Positions 1-9,989 of a stretch of 39,334 nt of DNA are shown piece after piece. The notes below the pieces were generated by a model. The model was not told the DNA's origin. It did no database searches and worked only from the letters and a program-made list of their open reading frames with translations. Within the stretch, counting starts at the first letter, position 1, and each line of letters opens with the position of its first letter. This DNA is from Paramacrobiotus metropolitanus (lineage: Eukaryota > Tardigrada > Eutardigrada > Parachela > Macrobiotidae), in NCBI RefSeq assembly GCF_019649055.1, contig NW_026570610.1:1-39334 (forward strand), read 5' to 3'. The translations under genes and the position numbers were made by a program.

Positions 1-540
1 TGGCCCTGGTCCACCATATTGAAACAGGAAGGGGACAACTTGTCCTTGCGCATGCAACCGTGCCTTCCATATACCGCACCGCTGGATTTACTCCACTGGA
101 CCCCTGTGGACATCTCTGGGAACCGTCGCCCCGGATCTACAGGACCAGACCAACCCTAACGGATCAAGCGGACCGTTGACTAGGACCCGTGTGGACAAAA
201 GTGGCCCTGTGGTAATCCTAGTCGGAATGAGCTATTTTACGTCTAGTTTTTTAACCAAACCTGGTTTTTCTAGACTTTATTAACCAAAGAAATTGATGTT
301 TTTATTTAGCCAAATAACCAAAGGAATTGGCTTTGGGATCTCTAACTTTGATCTTACTTTAATTCTCACTGAAATTGTGATCTTTTATTTCGATGTTTAA
401 CCAATGAGCCTTATAAACTTTATTTTTTTTTACCTGTTCGACCAACCAAGCCTTCAAACCAGACTGGAACCCCCAGCAACCAGAGTGCACTCCAGATTTC
501 GGCCGTTCGGTGCACTGCACCGCGGGTCTGGAGGAAGCAA

Positions 541-609
541 CCCTACCGGGTTTAGAGACAAAGTGGCATCCGGCCCTACCGGGTATTGGATCCTGGCACC
601 CTACCGGGT
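541..609 (+). repeat. Three copies of CCCTACCGGGT
   Basis: The 11-mer CCCTACCGGGT occurs at 541-551, 574-584 and 599-609, inside the terminal region of copy L. The unit is close to palindromic (ACCGGGT/ACCCGGT). Confidence 0.8.
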
Positions 610-981
610 TGGCCAGGGGCAGAGTCGGAAGGTGCTCGCAGGAGCTCCCACTCCCGCCCAGAGGCATGTCAGAGACCGCACACTCGAGGCGGTAGACACC
701 TCTTGTGGCTTTGCTCTGTCGCCCGCCCGCACATGGCTACTCCATTCGTGCCGCGCTATTACGCTGCTCACTCAGCGTATACTTTGTCTACGCTGACCAA
801 TCAGCGCATTTCTGCACTCTTGGGGGCGTAGCCCAGCGCCTACGAGCGATTCCATGCTTTACGGCATCAGCTGTTGCATACCTGCAGCACGCTGCATCAT
901 TATTCACGATACTGACTTGCGCGCTCGCAGCTACTTTTCCACAGTGATACCGCATTGGTTTTCTGTGTTTGTTTGTGGTTG

Positions 982-1001
982 CTTTATTGTTACCAATAAA
1001 G
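982..1001 (+). terminator. AATAAA poly(A) stem-loop of copy L
   Basis: CTTTATT (982-988) and AATAAAG (995-1001) are exact reverse complements around a six-base loop, so the poly(A) signal sits in the 3' arm of a hairpin. The copy at 26859-26876 (- strand) keeps both arms with a four-base loop. Confidence 0.6.
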
Positions 1002-1045
1002 GCGATATTTGCCCCATTTTCCATCTGCTTCTGTGTCATATCTGA

Positions 1046-1495
1046 CAATTTCGTAGCAGGTACTGTAATGCAGCGGATAAATAAGCCAAGTTGGCCGTGG
1101 GTGAATCAGCCGTGACCTATCAGCGACCGACATCCAACCTCAGCCGCCAATTCACCACCAATATCAAACAAAAATTAAGAAATTGAAAGGGGCACCACTG
1201 TTGCATCCGGCATAACCTGCGACCATCATATCTGTGATTATTTCGGATGCCAAGGCGGTGGTTGTGTCATGACCATCATTTAGAAATGGGTGGTTTATAG
1301 AAACATTCCTTGTTGCTTATGCAAATCCGTTTTTGTACTCGTGGTAGTTGAATGGCGCTACGCTATTTTAATGTAAGGAGTAAATTACTAGCACAGAATT
1401 TTCATTTAGATGGTGGTAATCAATTCTAATCTGGGTTTACTATTCTTAAATCACAGCCCTAAAGTTTAATCAGTTCTCATGACAAGTATTTATCA
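1046..1495. other. Intergenic, nothing recognised
   Basis: AT-rich sequence between the end of copy L and the next start codon. I see no gene, RNA or repeat in it. Confidence 0.5.
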
Positions 1496-2920
1496 ATGAC
1501 AAATGTATCGTTTTTCCTGCTGCCTTTTCTAACAACAAACACTGGTTTAGGAATTCTGTTAACTGCATATTCGGGATTCATAATCGTCGCAGCTTGGCTA
1601 ATGGTCAACATTTTTAATTGGAAGGATGAAGTGCTGCATTATCGTCAAGAGTCGATCTTCACTGGTCCTCCGCTGCATGATTCTACAAACTACGAATTCG
1701 CCCGGGCTGACTTTGTTGTGACTAAAGCAATGTATGTACATGTATTCTTGATCTGTTACCCAGCCGAGATACTCCTGTATCGTGCCGCTTTGTGGTTAAA
1801 ACATCGGAATCAGACAAAACGGAACTGTTCAGATCCGTGCACAAAATGTTATGGTAAGCAACAGTTCCATGCGGCAGTGTTTTCTCGACAATTTATTTAA
1901 CTGCAGCAAACGTGCAGAAGCTGCACCCAGTAAAAGATCACATGGACGACTTGGTTTCACAATATGTTTTATCGTTAGCATTGTTTTTTTAGATTTCCGG
2001 AAGCGGTATTGCAATTATCGACCATGTTGGTTGTGGGAATGGGTGTGGTGTGAGAGAAATAACGACCAACTGAAAAATGGCTCAAGCTGTGAAGCAAATT
2101 CCGTTAATGATAGGCTGATATCAGATTGTAGAAGACCTTGTCCGTATGACCGAGTGCCGTTTCTGAAAATGCGACTGCATAGCGAATTGTCATTTAAAAT
2201 ACTGCATATCTGGGCATCACTGGATAGAAGCGAAGACGATGATTTTCTTCTGTGCGTTAACCATATGTTGCTCCTAAAGCCCTAGGGCAAAATATTGAAC
2301 CCGGAAGAAATCATCATGTCGGGCGTCGGAATGGGCTCAGTGAACATTCAAGGTCAAACTCCGTCGCACTGTTTTCCGTTAGCGAGCCAGAAAACAGATA
2401 CTTTATGGTAAACTTGTGTGATTCGATGCATTTATTCTTGAGAAAACTTTATTCGGAGAAATTCGAATTATTCCTGAGAAAACTTTATTCGGAATTCTTG
2501 AAGAAGAAACTACCTTACCAAATTTTCTATAAATCAAAGTTTTATGACCGAGGAGTTAAAGATATCAAAACTGAGAATGTTTACTGGAAGGAACTTCAGC
2601 GCCTGAGAAATGCACACTGTTTCGGCTGTGGAACTAACTGTCCCATAAATAATAAAGCGATACACGCAGAAATAACGTCTCTTCAGCTGCAGCCTACCGA
2701 CCTCGAGAAAATCGAGTGGACATTACACAAAGCGGATGGTCGTGGAGGGAGCGTGCTTGATGAAAATGAGTACGAATATTTTTGCAATCCAGACGTACTT
2801 CTGTTGGACATGTTGAGCTATGCCGACCGACCAAAAATCACCTGGCATTGTAGGCCCGTATTTTATTGGAATCTAGAAATCCCTGAACCAGTTCTTAAAT
2901 GCCCGTTTGCCAAAGATTAA
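1496..2920 (+). pseudogene. Unrecognised spliced membrane-protein gene, probably frameshifted
   Basis: I do not recognise the product. Exon 1 (1496-1853) starts at an ATG and encodes about 119 residues with two hydrophobic stretches (roughly residues 7-40 and 78-98). It ends in a cysteine-containing basic segment at a GTAAGC donor. A TTTTTTTAG acceptor gives exon 2 from 1993, and the reading phase is kept across the intron. Exon 2 encodes a Cys/Trp-rich segment and stops at 2283-2285. A second frame opens at 2261 and runs to a stop at 2918-2920. It encodes a 171-residue stretch with a Cys cluster (HCFGCGTNC) and a short internal duplication (LRKLYSE twice, 2434-2500). The overlap of the two frames suggests a single -1 shift rather than two genes, and no canonical slippery site is visible. 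A further unseen intron is the alternative. Confidence 0.4.
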
Positions 2921-3090
2921 CTTTTCTTATTCTAAATTGTCCGCTTAAACAGTGCATTTTCAAGCAGTATCAATTGCTTTAATTACTGCAAGTACTATCT
3001 ATTATCTAAAGACTATCAGTAAGAACGAACCCTTGATGTCATTGCCATCCCCACACGAAAATCGGTCCAAGTCGGTATTTTCGATAAGAG

Positions 3091-3300
3091 CTCACTGTGC
3101 CACATAGTGTACCGCATAGTATGCCGCAGACTAACCGGTCTACTATGCCGCTTAGCCAAATATTTTACGGAGTGACTATTTTGCCGCAGTATCTGCGGCC
3201 AGTTAGCTTGTTGGCTATTTTGCCGCACACTGCGGGTGTTCAGCTTGTCAGCTATTTTGCCGCCGTCTGATAGCTGGACTACTCTTTTGGCTATTTGCAT
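3091..3300. repeat. Left arm of inverted GGCTATTTTGCCGCA array
   Basis: Several imperfect copies of a GGCTATTTTGCCGCA-like unit occur here. Bases 3211-3235 are the exact reverse complement of 8516-8540. The arms enclose about 5.2 kb holding the capsid-like relic and the Ty3/gypsy remnant. They could be terminal or subterminal repeats of a DNA transposon into which other elements later inserted, or two solo copies in opposite orientation. I could not find a convincing target-site duplication. Confidence 0.7.
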
Positions 3301-3676
3301 GAAACCGAAACCCACATACATCAGTAGTTACCTAATTTTCGAAAAATTTCCAAAATAAAACCGTGAAGAAAAAGGAAAGCAAGGAAATCGTAATCGCTTT
3401 ATTGTAACGTTCTCACCAAGTCGCAGCCGTAAGTAACTACGAGTATGGTAAGTACTGTACACAATAATGCGTAACACGGTATACAAGGAACTTGTCAAAA
3501 AAGATAAAACGATTCGCACTAAACACACTCATTGCATGAAGACGTTAACCGAAGGGAAGGAGAAAGCGACGCGCCCAGTGCCAAAATTTGGGAAGAACAA
3601 TAAAAGATTGCGATTTTCAGGCGGTCCGCCCTCCTTTATTTGCGAATTCGACCAAATAGTTGTTGTTGAGTAATGA
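3301..3676. other. Inside the inverted arms, no gene supported
   Basis: Short open frames exist on both strands at 3328-3738, but none shows a domain or codon pattern I trust. Sequence upstream of the capsid-like relic may be its eroded N-terminal part. Confidence 0.4.
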
Positions 3677-4671
3677 GTGGCACCAGTCAGCAATTTGCTG
3701 CACTCCCTGTTTTCCTCATGCCATGTGACGGCAGCCAACCGATTGATCTCGGGTGCCGCTACATTTTATCCGTACCGCGCCTACCTGGAATCGCTGCTGT
3801 CTCACATTTGATGCTCAACAACGCCAACTGACATCCGCCGGTTTCTACTACGATATCTCGGGTTTCTTCAACAGTGAAACAGCCAACAACGGTGAAAAAA
3901 ATCGAGCGGCACTATTTCATGCGGGACAGTACGTACGTGCAGCTTTCCGGCATACTGTTTTCGGACCTGTATGATCAAAGCAAACCGCTGTGTACCGGCG
4001 CTCCCGTCATTATTCATCTAGTGGTTAGTCGACCGGACTTTGCCCTACACGTATGGGATATGGACACCATCAAGACCTTCAAACCATTTATCCGTAACGC
4101 GCATTCGTCTGTACGTCGCTACATCCCGTCACCGGACTTTTTGACTGCCGTAGCCGGAGAACTTTTGAAAAAAACAGTCAAGTGCCATATCGAAAGCGTG
4201 GTGATGCGCGTGTCGGACATTCTACAACGAGCCCAAAGCACCGTGGTCAGCAATTTTCTGACTGATAGAATTCCCAAGGTGCTCTTTATTGGTTTTGCGG
4301 ACAGCAAAGACTTTCACGGATCGCAAGAGAAAAATCCCTTCAACTTCCAGCACTTTAACATTACACAAACAAGCGTCAAAGTGAACGGCCAGAGCTACCC
4401 GACAAAGCCGTACACTGCCGATTTTTATCGTAGCTGGTCTCTGGAGTGCTACGACAGGCTGCTGGACACTCTGGGTCACCGACCCAGCCTGCAATGCGGC
4501 CTACCTTTCAACCGGATCTAGTAAAACGGCGGGTACGCCATTTTCGGTTTCGACCTGACGCCAAGACAGTATGCCATACAGTACCAGTATGGCATACAGT
4601 ACCAGGAGCCATTACGTCAAAAGCGCCTCCGCATCGTTAAGGTCATGGCTAGTTTGGCTTTATTCAGATGA
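3677..4671 (+). pseudogene. Broken relic of a Maverick/Polinton capsid-type protein (F54H12.2-like family)
   Basis: Three successive reading frames carry family-typical segments in the expected order. The frame from 3677 holds a LLHSLFSS segment followed by YPYRAYLESLL (near 3768) and stops near 3808. The frame of about 3802-3974 holds a QLTSAGFYYD segment. The frame from 3874 runs to 4521 and holds NPFNFQHFN (near 4336) and a Lys/Pro strand after it. Two adjacent stop codons (4519-4524) then interrupt that same frame before GYAIFGFDLTP (near 4532). The protein therefore has at least two frameshifts and two nonsense codons, and its N-terminus is missing. From memory, F54H12.2-like proteins lie next to integrases in Maverick/Polinton elements and are thought to be their double jelly-roll capsid protein. 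I am surer of the family match than of that role. Confidence 0.65.
4570..4605 (+). repeat. Two tandem 18-bp units
   Basis: TATGCCATACAGTACCAG (4570-4587) is followed directly by the same unit with one change (4588-4605), inside the C-terminal part of the capsid-like relic. Confidence 0.85.
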
Positions 4672-4883
4672 AGGTCCGTTTTTTAAGTTTTTTAAAATGG
4701 TATTTTCTTTCTTGATGCTTCGTTATATCCAGTTTGAACTGAGAAAATTCACAACTTAAAACCGGAAAGATTGGATTTAAACACACAGTTTAAAATCTGA
4801 ACTGAATAAATCACGCTCAAAAATTAACTAGTCTTCAGGCAACCATACAGAATTTTAGATAAACCACCCAAAAAATCGTAAAC

Positions 4884-5704
4884 ATAGCCCTCCTGCACCT
4901 GGACCGGTTCCGAGAAGCAAACCTCGTCCTCAAGCCCTCGAAGTGCCACTTCCTGAAGTCCCAAATCAAGGTACTGGGATTCACCGCGAGCCAGGAAGGG
5001 ATCCGGCCGAACCGAGACAAAGTCGAGGCAATCCTCCGGTTCCCGGTACCAGAGAACCTGAAAGCGGTTGGGTCGTTCCTTAGGTTGTGCGCCTACTACC
5101 GCCGGTTCATCGGGGATTTCTCGGACATCGCTGCACCTTTGACTCAACTGACCAAAAAGGACGCCCCTTTCAGTTGGCAGGCCGAGCAGCGGAATGCCTT
5201 TGCCGAGCTCCAGCTTGCCGTGGTGCACTTCAATTCCGAACTTCCGGCGGAGATCTATCCGGATGCCAGCGGGTACGCGATTGAGGTCGTCGTGGTGCAG
5301 CGTGACTCAGATTCCCAGGAGCGCGTCATTGCTTACGGAAGCCGCCGGCTCATTTCGGCGGAAAGAAATTACTCCACGATGGAGCGGGAACTGGAACCAT
5401 TGTGTGGTCCTGTCAAAAGTACCGGCACGATCTCCTGAGGCGTGAGGTTACTGTGTGGACTGATCACCACAGCTTTTGCTGGCTGTTCAATATTCCATAT
5501 CCAGAGCCCGAACAGTCGTCTGATTTGATGGGCCCGCGGTTACAAGAGTACATTCTCGTCATCGTCCAGAAGGCCGGTAAGATCCATGGCGACGGTGACT
5601 GTTTGTCCAGATACCCGGCACTTCCGGCGCCTACTGTGGACCATCCTGGTCAGTGCATGGCAGTGGACGCCACCCAGCTGACCATTTGGACGCGTTGGAT
5701 GTGA
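4884..5704 (+). pseudogene. pol: Ty3/gypsy reverse transcriptase C-terminus and RNase H, frameshifted
   Basis: The frame entering at about 4884 reads through the end of a Ty3/gypsy reverse transcriptase (LKPSKCHFLKSQIKVLGFTA) and the connection (LCAYYRRFIGDFSDIAAPL). It then enters RNase H (YPDASGY, then YGSRRLISAERNYSTMERE) and stops at 5438. The rest of RNase H (WTDHHSFCWLF and DCLSRYP) continues in another frame from about 5400 to 5704. The catalytic YxDD part of the reverse transcriptase and everything upstream are missing, so the copy is 5'-truncated and dead. Confidence 0.9.
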
Positions 5705-5742
5705 AGGGCGAGTAACAGAAGGACGCCTTCTGCAACGATGTT

Positions 5743-6564
5743 CGAGCCCGACTTCTGACTGACCGGGTCACAAAGAAAACGTACGTGGACAAGAACGGCC
5801 TCCTGTACCGCGTTTGGAAGTCACACGGCCGGTTAGCCAAACTTCTGGTCCTACCGCGAAGCCTACGGATGGAAGCACTGCAGTTCCTCCATGATGACCC
5901 GATGGGCGGTCACCTTGGCTTCGACAGGACGCTTGACGCTTGACGCTTTTTTCTGGACATAGTTAACTTTGTTCGTAGGTACGTCGAGTCCTGTGCCCAG
6001 TGCCAAACCCGGAACAGATCGACGCAGCGAGTCGCTGGACCAGTCCAAAGTTTTTGTCCAGCGGGCCCATTCGAAGTTGTCGCAGTGGATGTCATGGGTC
6101 CGCTGCCGCGATCAAAGGCCGGCAAGAAGTACTTCATCGTCGTTACGGACCTCTTCACAAAGTGGGTGTCCGCCAAGGCCCTGCCAGAGCAGACCGCAGT
6201 CCGCGTTGCCGAGTTTTCGGTCTACAACATCTTTCTCCACTGCTCCATGCCTTACCAAGTGTTGGGTGACCATGGCACGCCGTTCGTAAACGAATTGGTC
6301 GCCAAACTCTACCGGATTCTGGACATCCGCCGGGCCACCAACAGCGGTTTCCGGCCTCAGTACAAGGGTAAAGTCGAGCGTTACAACCAATCGCTTGGTC
6401 ACATGCTGAGTAAGTTTGTCAACGATGACCACCGGAACTGGGACGAGTCCCTGCCGTTCGTCATCTTCGCGACCGATACGTCCAGCATGACGTCACCGGG
6501 TTTTCGCAGTTTGAGATGGTATACGACCGTCAACCCGTTCTGCCTATTGACGTCGCTCTGCTAA
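5743..6564 (+). pseudogene. pol: Ty3/gypsy integrase core, damaged
   Basis: This is the continuation of the same pol. A zinc-binding N-terminal segment (HDDPMGGHLGF, then CAQCQ) is split by an in-frame stop near 5942, where CTTGACG is duplicated. The catalytic core follows: first Asp in VAVDVMG, second Asp in LGDHGTPF, Glu in VERYNQSL, with 35 residues between the second Asp and the Glu, as expected for retroviral-type integrases. The frame is lost at 6564. The catalytic triad is kept, but the gene cannot make a whole integrase. Confidence 0.9.
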
Positions 6565-7367
6565 GGGCTAAACGGCCGTTCAATGCGGACCTCTAGCAAC
6601 GCATGCTCAATATGCACGCTGCCGCCGCAACCCAGATCGAAATCCAGCACAACTATACGTACGGGCGGCATGACGCCCGTACGTATCCTACAACCCGTGA
6701 CGTATCCTACAACCCTGGGGATGCGGTCCTTATCTTTAACCCCAGTGAGAAGAAGAACTGCCGCTAAGCTGCTGTGGCGTTGGTATGGGCCGTACAGGTT
6801 TGTTCGCCAGACCTCACCCGTAAATTATGAGGTCGAAACTCAAAGGCGCCGAAGACGGACGCGGTTCGTCGTCCACGTCTCTCGGATGAAACCGTTCTTC
6901 GACCGTAATGAACTGTACGAAGACAGCTCCGACGAAAATGGAGACAGTTGGATTCCACTGGCACGACGCAAAAGTCCCGTAACCGTGATCACTGACCCAC
7001 CGAAGGACATGACGTCGGATGCTTCCGACTCGGATGACCTGGACATGCTAGCACTCGTGGTGTGGAACACCGCCGTGATGTGTTTGCAGAAGACACGTTC
7101 GACCTATACATGCCGGAGCCCGCCCTAAACATGCCGCAACCGGACATTACCATCGTGGTGACGCCGCCGACACCGGAACCGGAACCCACGACGCCGGAGC
7201 CGGAGGATGCGAAGCCGGAGACTGACCACTTTTCGACACCGTGCGGGCTGTTGGACAAACCGAACAGCGCAGAAGGCCAGCCGGCACCGGTCAGTCAACC
7301 GCCGCCAATCCGCAAGGGTACCACTGCCCGCAAAGAACCGTTTAGTAACCCCGAGCCGACCCGCTAG
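6565..7367 (+). pseudogene. pol: Ty3/gypsy integrase C-terminus with GPY/F module and Pro/Glu-rich tail
   Basis: The frame of the 6583-7128 stretch contains RWYGPYRFVRQ and HVSRMKPFF, matching the GPY/F module that follows the integrase core in Ty3/gypsy elements. A PEPEPTTPEPED-type proline/glutamate-rich tail continues in another frame (7062-7367). At least two further frame changes separate these pieces. The module supports the Ty3/gypsy assignment and marks the end of pol. Confidence 0.8.
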
Positions 7368-7592
7368 GGTAACCGCGCTCGCAAGGAGCCAAAGTGGTTC
7401 CACAAGGAGTTTGCCATGTCCGTCGTGGCCGTGAACCCGCCAATCCGACCTGGTCATCCAACTAGCACTGGCCTGCCAGCGGTACCGCTGGGTTTCTGTG
7501 CCCTAATTCTGTTGTGGCGGTTTTGCTTAGCGCCGGTCTCCACCATTGAAATTACTGCCAGGGATGCATGGCAATCTGTGCCTACGCATTAA
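7368..7592 (+). pseudogene. Possible start of a third, env-like reading frame
   Basis: Directly after the TAG at 7365, the same frame stays open to a TAA at 7590-7592. It includes an ATG at 7417 and a hydrophobic stretch (LGFCALILLWRFCLAPVS) that would suit a signal peptide. Some Ty3/gypsy elements carry a third reading frame here. With only about 58 residues after the ATG and no other envelope feature, this is a weak call; it could be chance. Confidence 0.25.
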
Positions 7593-8439
7593 CTGCAGTA
7601 TGATTGTGATGTTTGTTTGTCAGTTCAGTTGGTAATTATTACAGAGCACGACGCTCCACGTCGTCACAGTAACCCTACCTCGGAGATTGATCTCCTCTTC
7701 TGTTTCTTATCTGTAATGGTGTTTTAGCCGTTTCGCTCACATTGCTGGTCACATGTCATTATTATCAAGCCTTTGAAAAATTCGCGGCTTTTACAGCTAA
7801 CTAGCTTAAACTTTAAGCAGCTGCTTTAAACAGATGACTAGCCGCTACTCTACTCTGCAGTCGTCTTATCCTGCGAAGCAAACATAGGGTTTTACTTAAT
7901 AATTTTCGGTTTATTGCATGCCATAACTAGTGCCATACCGCGAACTTAACCGCAACCGAAGAAACCCGTCACCCTACAGAAGATGCAAGTCTGTCGGCAT
8001 CGGCACCAGAATGGTGGATCCAGTCACTGCGCACAAACTTTTAGTTATTAAAACTCTCTCAAAACTTTCTAAAATTTTTTGTAAGTTTCGCTTAAACAAC
8101 GGTTTTATAAACAATTCATAACGAGTCTGCTAGGAGGAATTTAGTATTATTTACTTAATAGCTGTTATAAGAATTTCGTCGTATCGAAATGGTAGCGGGT
8201 AGCATCCACTTTCGACTCTATTCAGCACGCTGCGCGCGAACGAGCACGGCAAGCTGTTGTTGCGCCTCTTATTAATTTGTTTCTACCGTCAAGAGGGCAA
8301 ATTTGTACGAGTACAACAATCATGCTGAATATACAAAGATTCAGATATCCAAAAATAGTAACAGCGTAGATTCAGTTGGTTTTACCAAGGAATCGCGAGC
8401 TATGACAAAATGGGTTACCAAGTGACGAAAAGCTATCGA
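7593..8439. other. Probable 3' noncoding part of the retroelement, then unassigned sequence
   Basis: Contains small hairpins (ACGACG/CGTCGT near 7650; GGAGAT/ATCTCC near 7682) in the position where an LTR would be expected. No matching LTR is visible upstream because that end is truncated. The remainder shows nothing I can assign. Confidence 0.35.
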
Positions 8440-8600
8440 ATCGCAATCTGCGGCAAAATAGCTAACCAGCTACCTTGCCGCTCGAACTGCGGCAAAATAG
8501 CCTATGGCTACTGAGCCGCAGTGTGCGGCAAAATAGCCAACCAGCTATAGTGCCGCACATTGTTCTTACTGCGGCAAAATAGCCTTAGCCAATATTTTAC
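8440..8600. repeat. Right arm of inverted GGCTATTTTGCCGCA array
   Basis: Four copies of TGCGGCAAAATAGC-type units (near 8450, 8498, 8524 and 8569) lie in opposite orientation to the array at 3091-3300. Bases 8516-8540 are the exact reverse complement of 3211-3235. Confidence 0.75.
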
Positions 8601-8701
8601 TAATTCCGATTGGCTCGCTCAGACATGCACAGCCCATTCAGTTTTCGTACGTACACATCTACAGCGCGCTGCGTGCACAGCTACAGCAGTCTGCAGTACC
8701 C

Positions 8702-9296
8702 ATGGCGACTGCAACGTCTGCTAACATTGTAAAGACTTGGAAAATTTCTGAGTTCAAAACTATGACAAAATTATACTGTATTGAAGCTGTAATTTCCCCT
8801 TTATATCTGCCGTCCGACTTCGATGATCTAAATTTTAACAATTTTCGCGACCACCGGGAATTCCTGTCAGTTGTAGTGTTTTTACGAAAGTTATCGCAAC
8901 TCTGCTTTGGGGCTCCAGTTGGTAAACAGTGTTGAACTCGAATTCGTCGCGTTATCCTGCTACAATCGGAGTTGGAACATCGACGTATGATTTTGAACAG
9001 GTAAGGATCCTTTTTCTGTATAAAATTGTTTTCCCAAGAAATCTCACCTGTAATTTTATGCTTGTAATACTGTACAATTGCAGGCAAAAGCTTTTGTGGT
9101 TTCAGGAATTCCCGAACGTTACATTGCTAATTATACTCTCAATAGTTTGAACAGCTCCTCATTATTGCAGAAAATCCTCGAAGAGCGGAGCGCCGGGAGT
9201 TTACTACAGAACACACGGGAATTCCTGTTTTCGAAGAACTTCCATCGATCCATGGACCGTGGAACAGTGGAAAACCATGAAAATTGTTTTCTATAA
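8702..9296 (+). CDS. Small hypothetical two-exon gene, possibly frameshifted
   Basis: No family recognised. An ATG at 8702 opens a 77-residue frame rich in aromatic and aliphatic residues, ending at 8935. An overlapping frame (from about 8926) reads to a CAG|GTAAGG donor at 9000/9001. It resumes in phase after a TTGCAG acceptor at 9084 and runs to a TAA at 9294-9296, adding about 95 residues with an NYT glycosylation-type site. The two halves are one frame apart, so either a base is missing near 8925 or the first frame is not part of the gene. A poly(A) signal lies at 9506-9511. The segment GGGAATTCCTGT occurs in both halves (near 8858 and 9218), giving a REFL motif twice. Confidence 0.35.
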
Positions 9297-9505
9297 CAGC
9301 AAGTTATTGTTGCGTTGCAAGACTGCAAGTCTCTGTTTCTGTTTCAGTGCTGGTGAAATACGCACTTTACTGATTGTGTACTTACTACTTTGTGTGTACT
9401 TATTATATTTCTGGAATTGTGTACTTATTATATTTCTGGAATTCCTGGTTATCTGTTTGCTTTGTTATTGCTCTATTTATAACAGATTTGCTGTCATAAA
9501 CCGTC

Positions 9506-9511
9506 AATAAA
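9506..9511 (+). terminator. AATAAA poly(A) signal
   Basis: Lies about 210 bp after the stop of the small gene at 8702-9296, in AT-rich sequence. Confidence 0.4.
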
Positions 9512-9899
9512 CATTCCTTTTACCAAGTTATCGCTGCCGCCTCATGTAAAACGTCACGATTCAGTTATTAGTGGGAGGAACAATGCCGTTATAGGACCAA
9601 TATCAACGAGCATGCATATAGCACTTTCCTTGATTCGGCCAATAGTAGCTGCTGCACTGCCCAATGAGCTGCAACCTCGCTAAGCCAATCATAATTGTCG
9701 AAGCAGAGAGGGGATGGCTGGCGTGCACAAGCCAATCGGAATCGCGCTAACACGACTCCTGCCGCATAGTGGAAGTCAGACATCGAATATACTGTAATTC
9801 TTTCCTTCGTATTTGGGCTGCGGCATAGTGTTTGGCATAGCATCAGTATGCTGTACCGCATCTTTTTTTTCGTGTGTTCTTTTCCTGCATCTTTTTTTT

Positions 9900-9933
9900 C
9901 CGCATACGAAGCGGATATCCGCTTCGTATGCGG
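9900..9933. repeat. Perfect 34-bp palindrome
   Basis: CCGCATACGAAGCGGAT and its exact reverse complement abut with no spacer. It follows two long T runs. No gene overlaps it convincingly. It may be the centre of a folded-back repeat or a protein-binding site. Confidence 0.9.
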
Positions 9934-9989
9934 TGCGTCGTAGATATGTTGACTACGAGTTGAATGAGTTGACCATAAAGCCAACTGCG

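Larger units (their letters stand above)
1..1045 (+). mobile_element. 3' terminal part of a large dispersed element, copy L
   Basis: This stretch resembles the reverse complement of 26859-27960. Shared landmarks come in the same order: a GGGAACCG..GCCCCGGA block (near 119), ATCCTAGTCGGAAT (near 217), a CTCACTG.AATTGTGAT block (near 366), an exact 25-base match (650-674 against 27248-27272) and a CTTTATT/AATAAAG stem-loop at the end. The longer copy at the right carries a long coding region upstream of this part, so here only the 3' noncoding end is in view and the rest lies before the window. The poly(A)-type ending suggests the R/U5 part of an LTR or the 3' end of a transcript. No protein can be supported: the overlapping open frames on both strands look incidental. 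The exact right border is not resolved. Confidence 0.65.

Noticed and set aside
404-1048. Several overlapping open frames on both strands near the left edge
   Set aside because: They lie in the terminal region of the large element, contradict each other in frame and strand, and show no domain. The sequence is better explained as noncoding repeat.
2258-2285. Programmed -1 frameshift site in the gene at 1496-2920
   Set aside because: No X-XXY-YYZ slippery heptamer or downstream stem is visible. A mutation, sequencing error or unseen intron is simpler.
3091-3300. A CRISPR-like array of GGCTATTTTGCCGCA units
   Set aside because: The units are imperfect, irregularly spaced, present in inverse orientation at 8440-8600 and in an intron-bearing animal genome.
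9589-9984. 131-codon frame on the - strand
   Set aside because: It overlaps the 34-bp palindrome and T/A runs, has low-complexity Lys-rich sequence and shows no splice or domain features.
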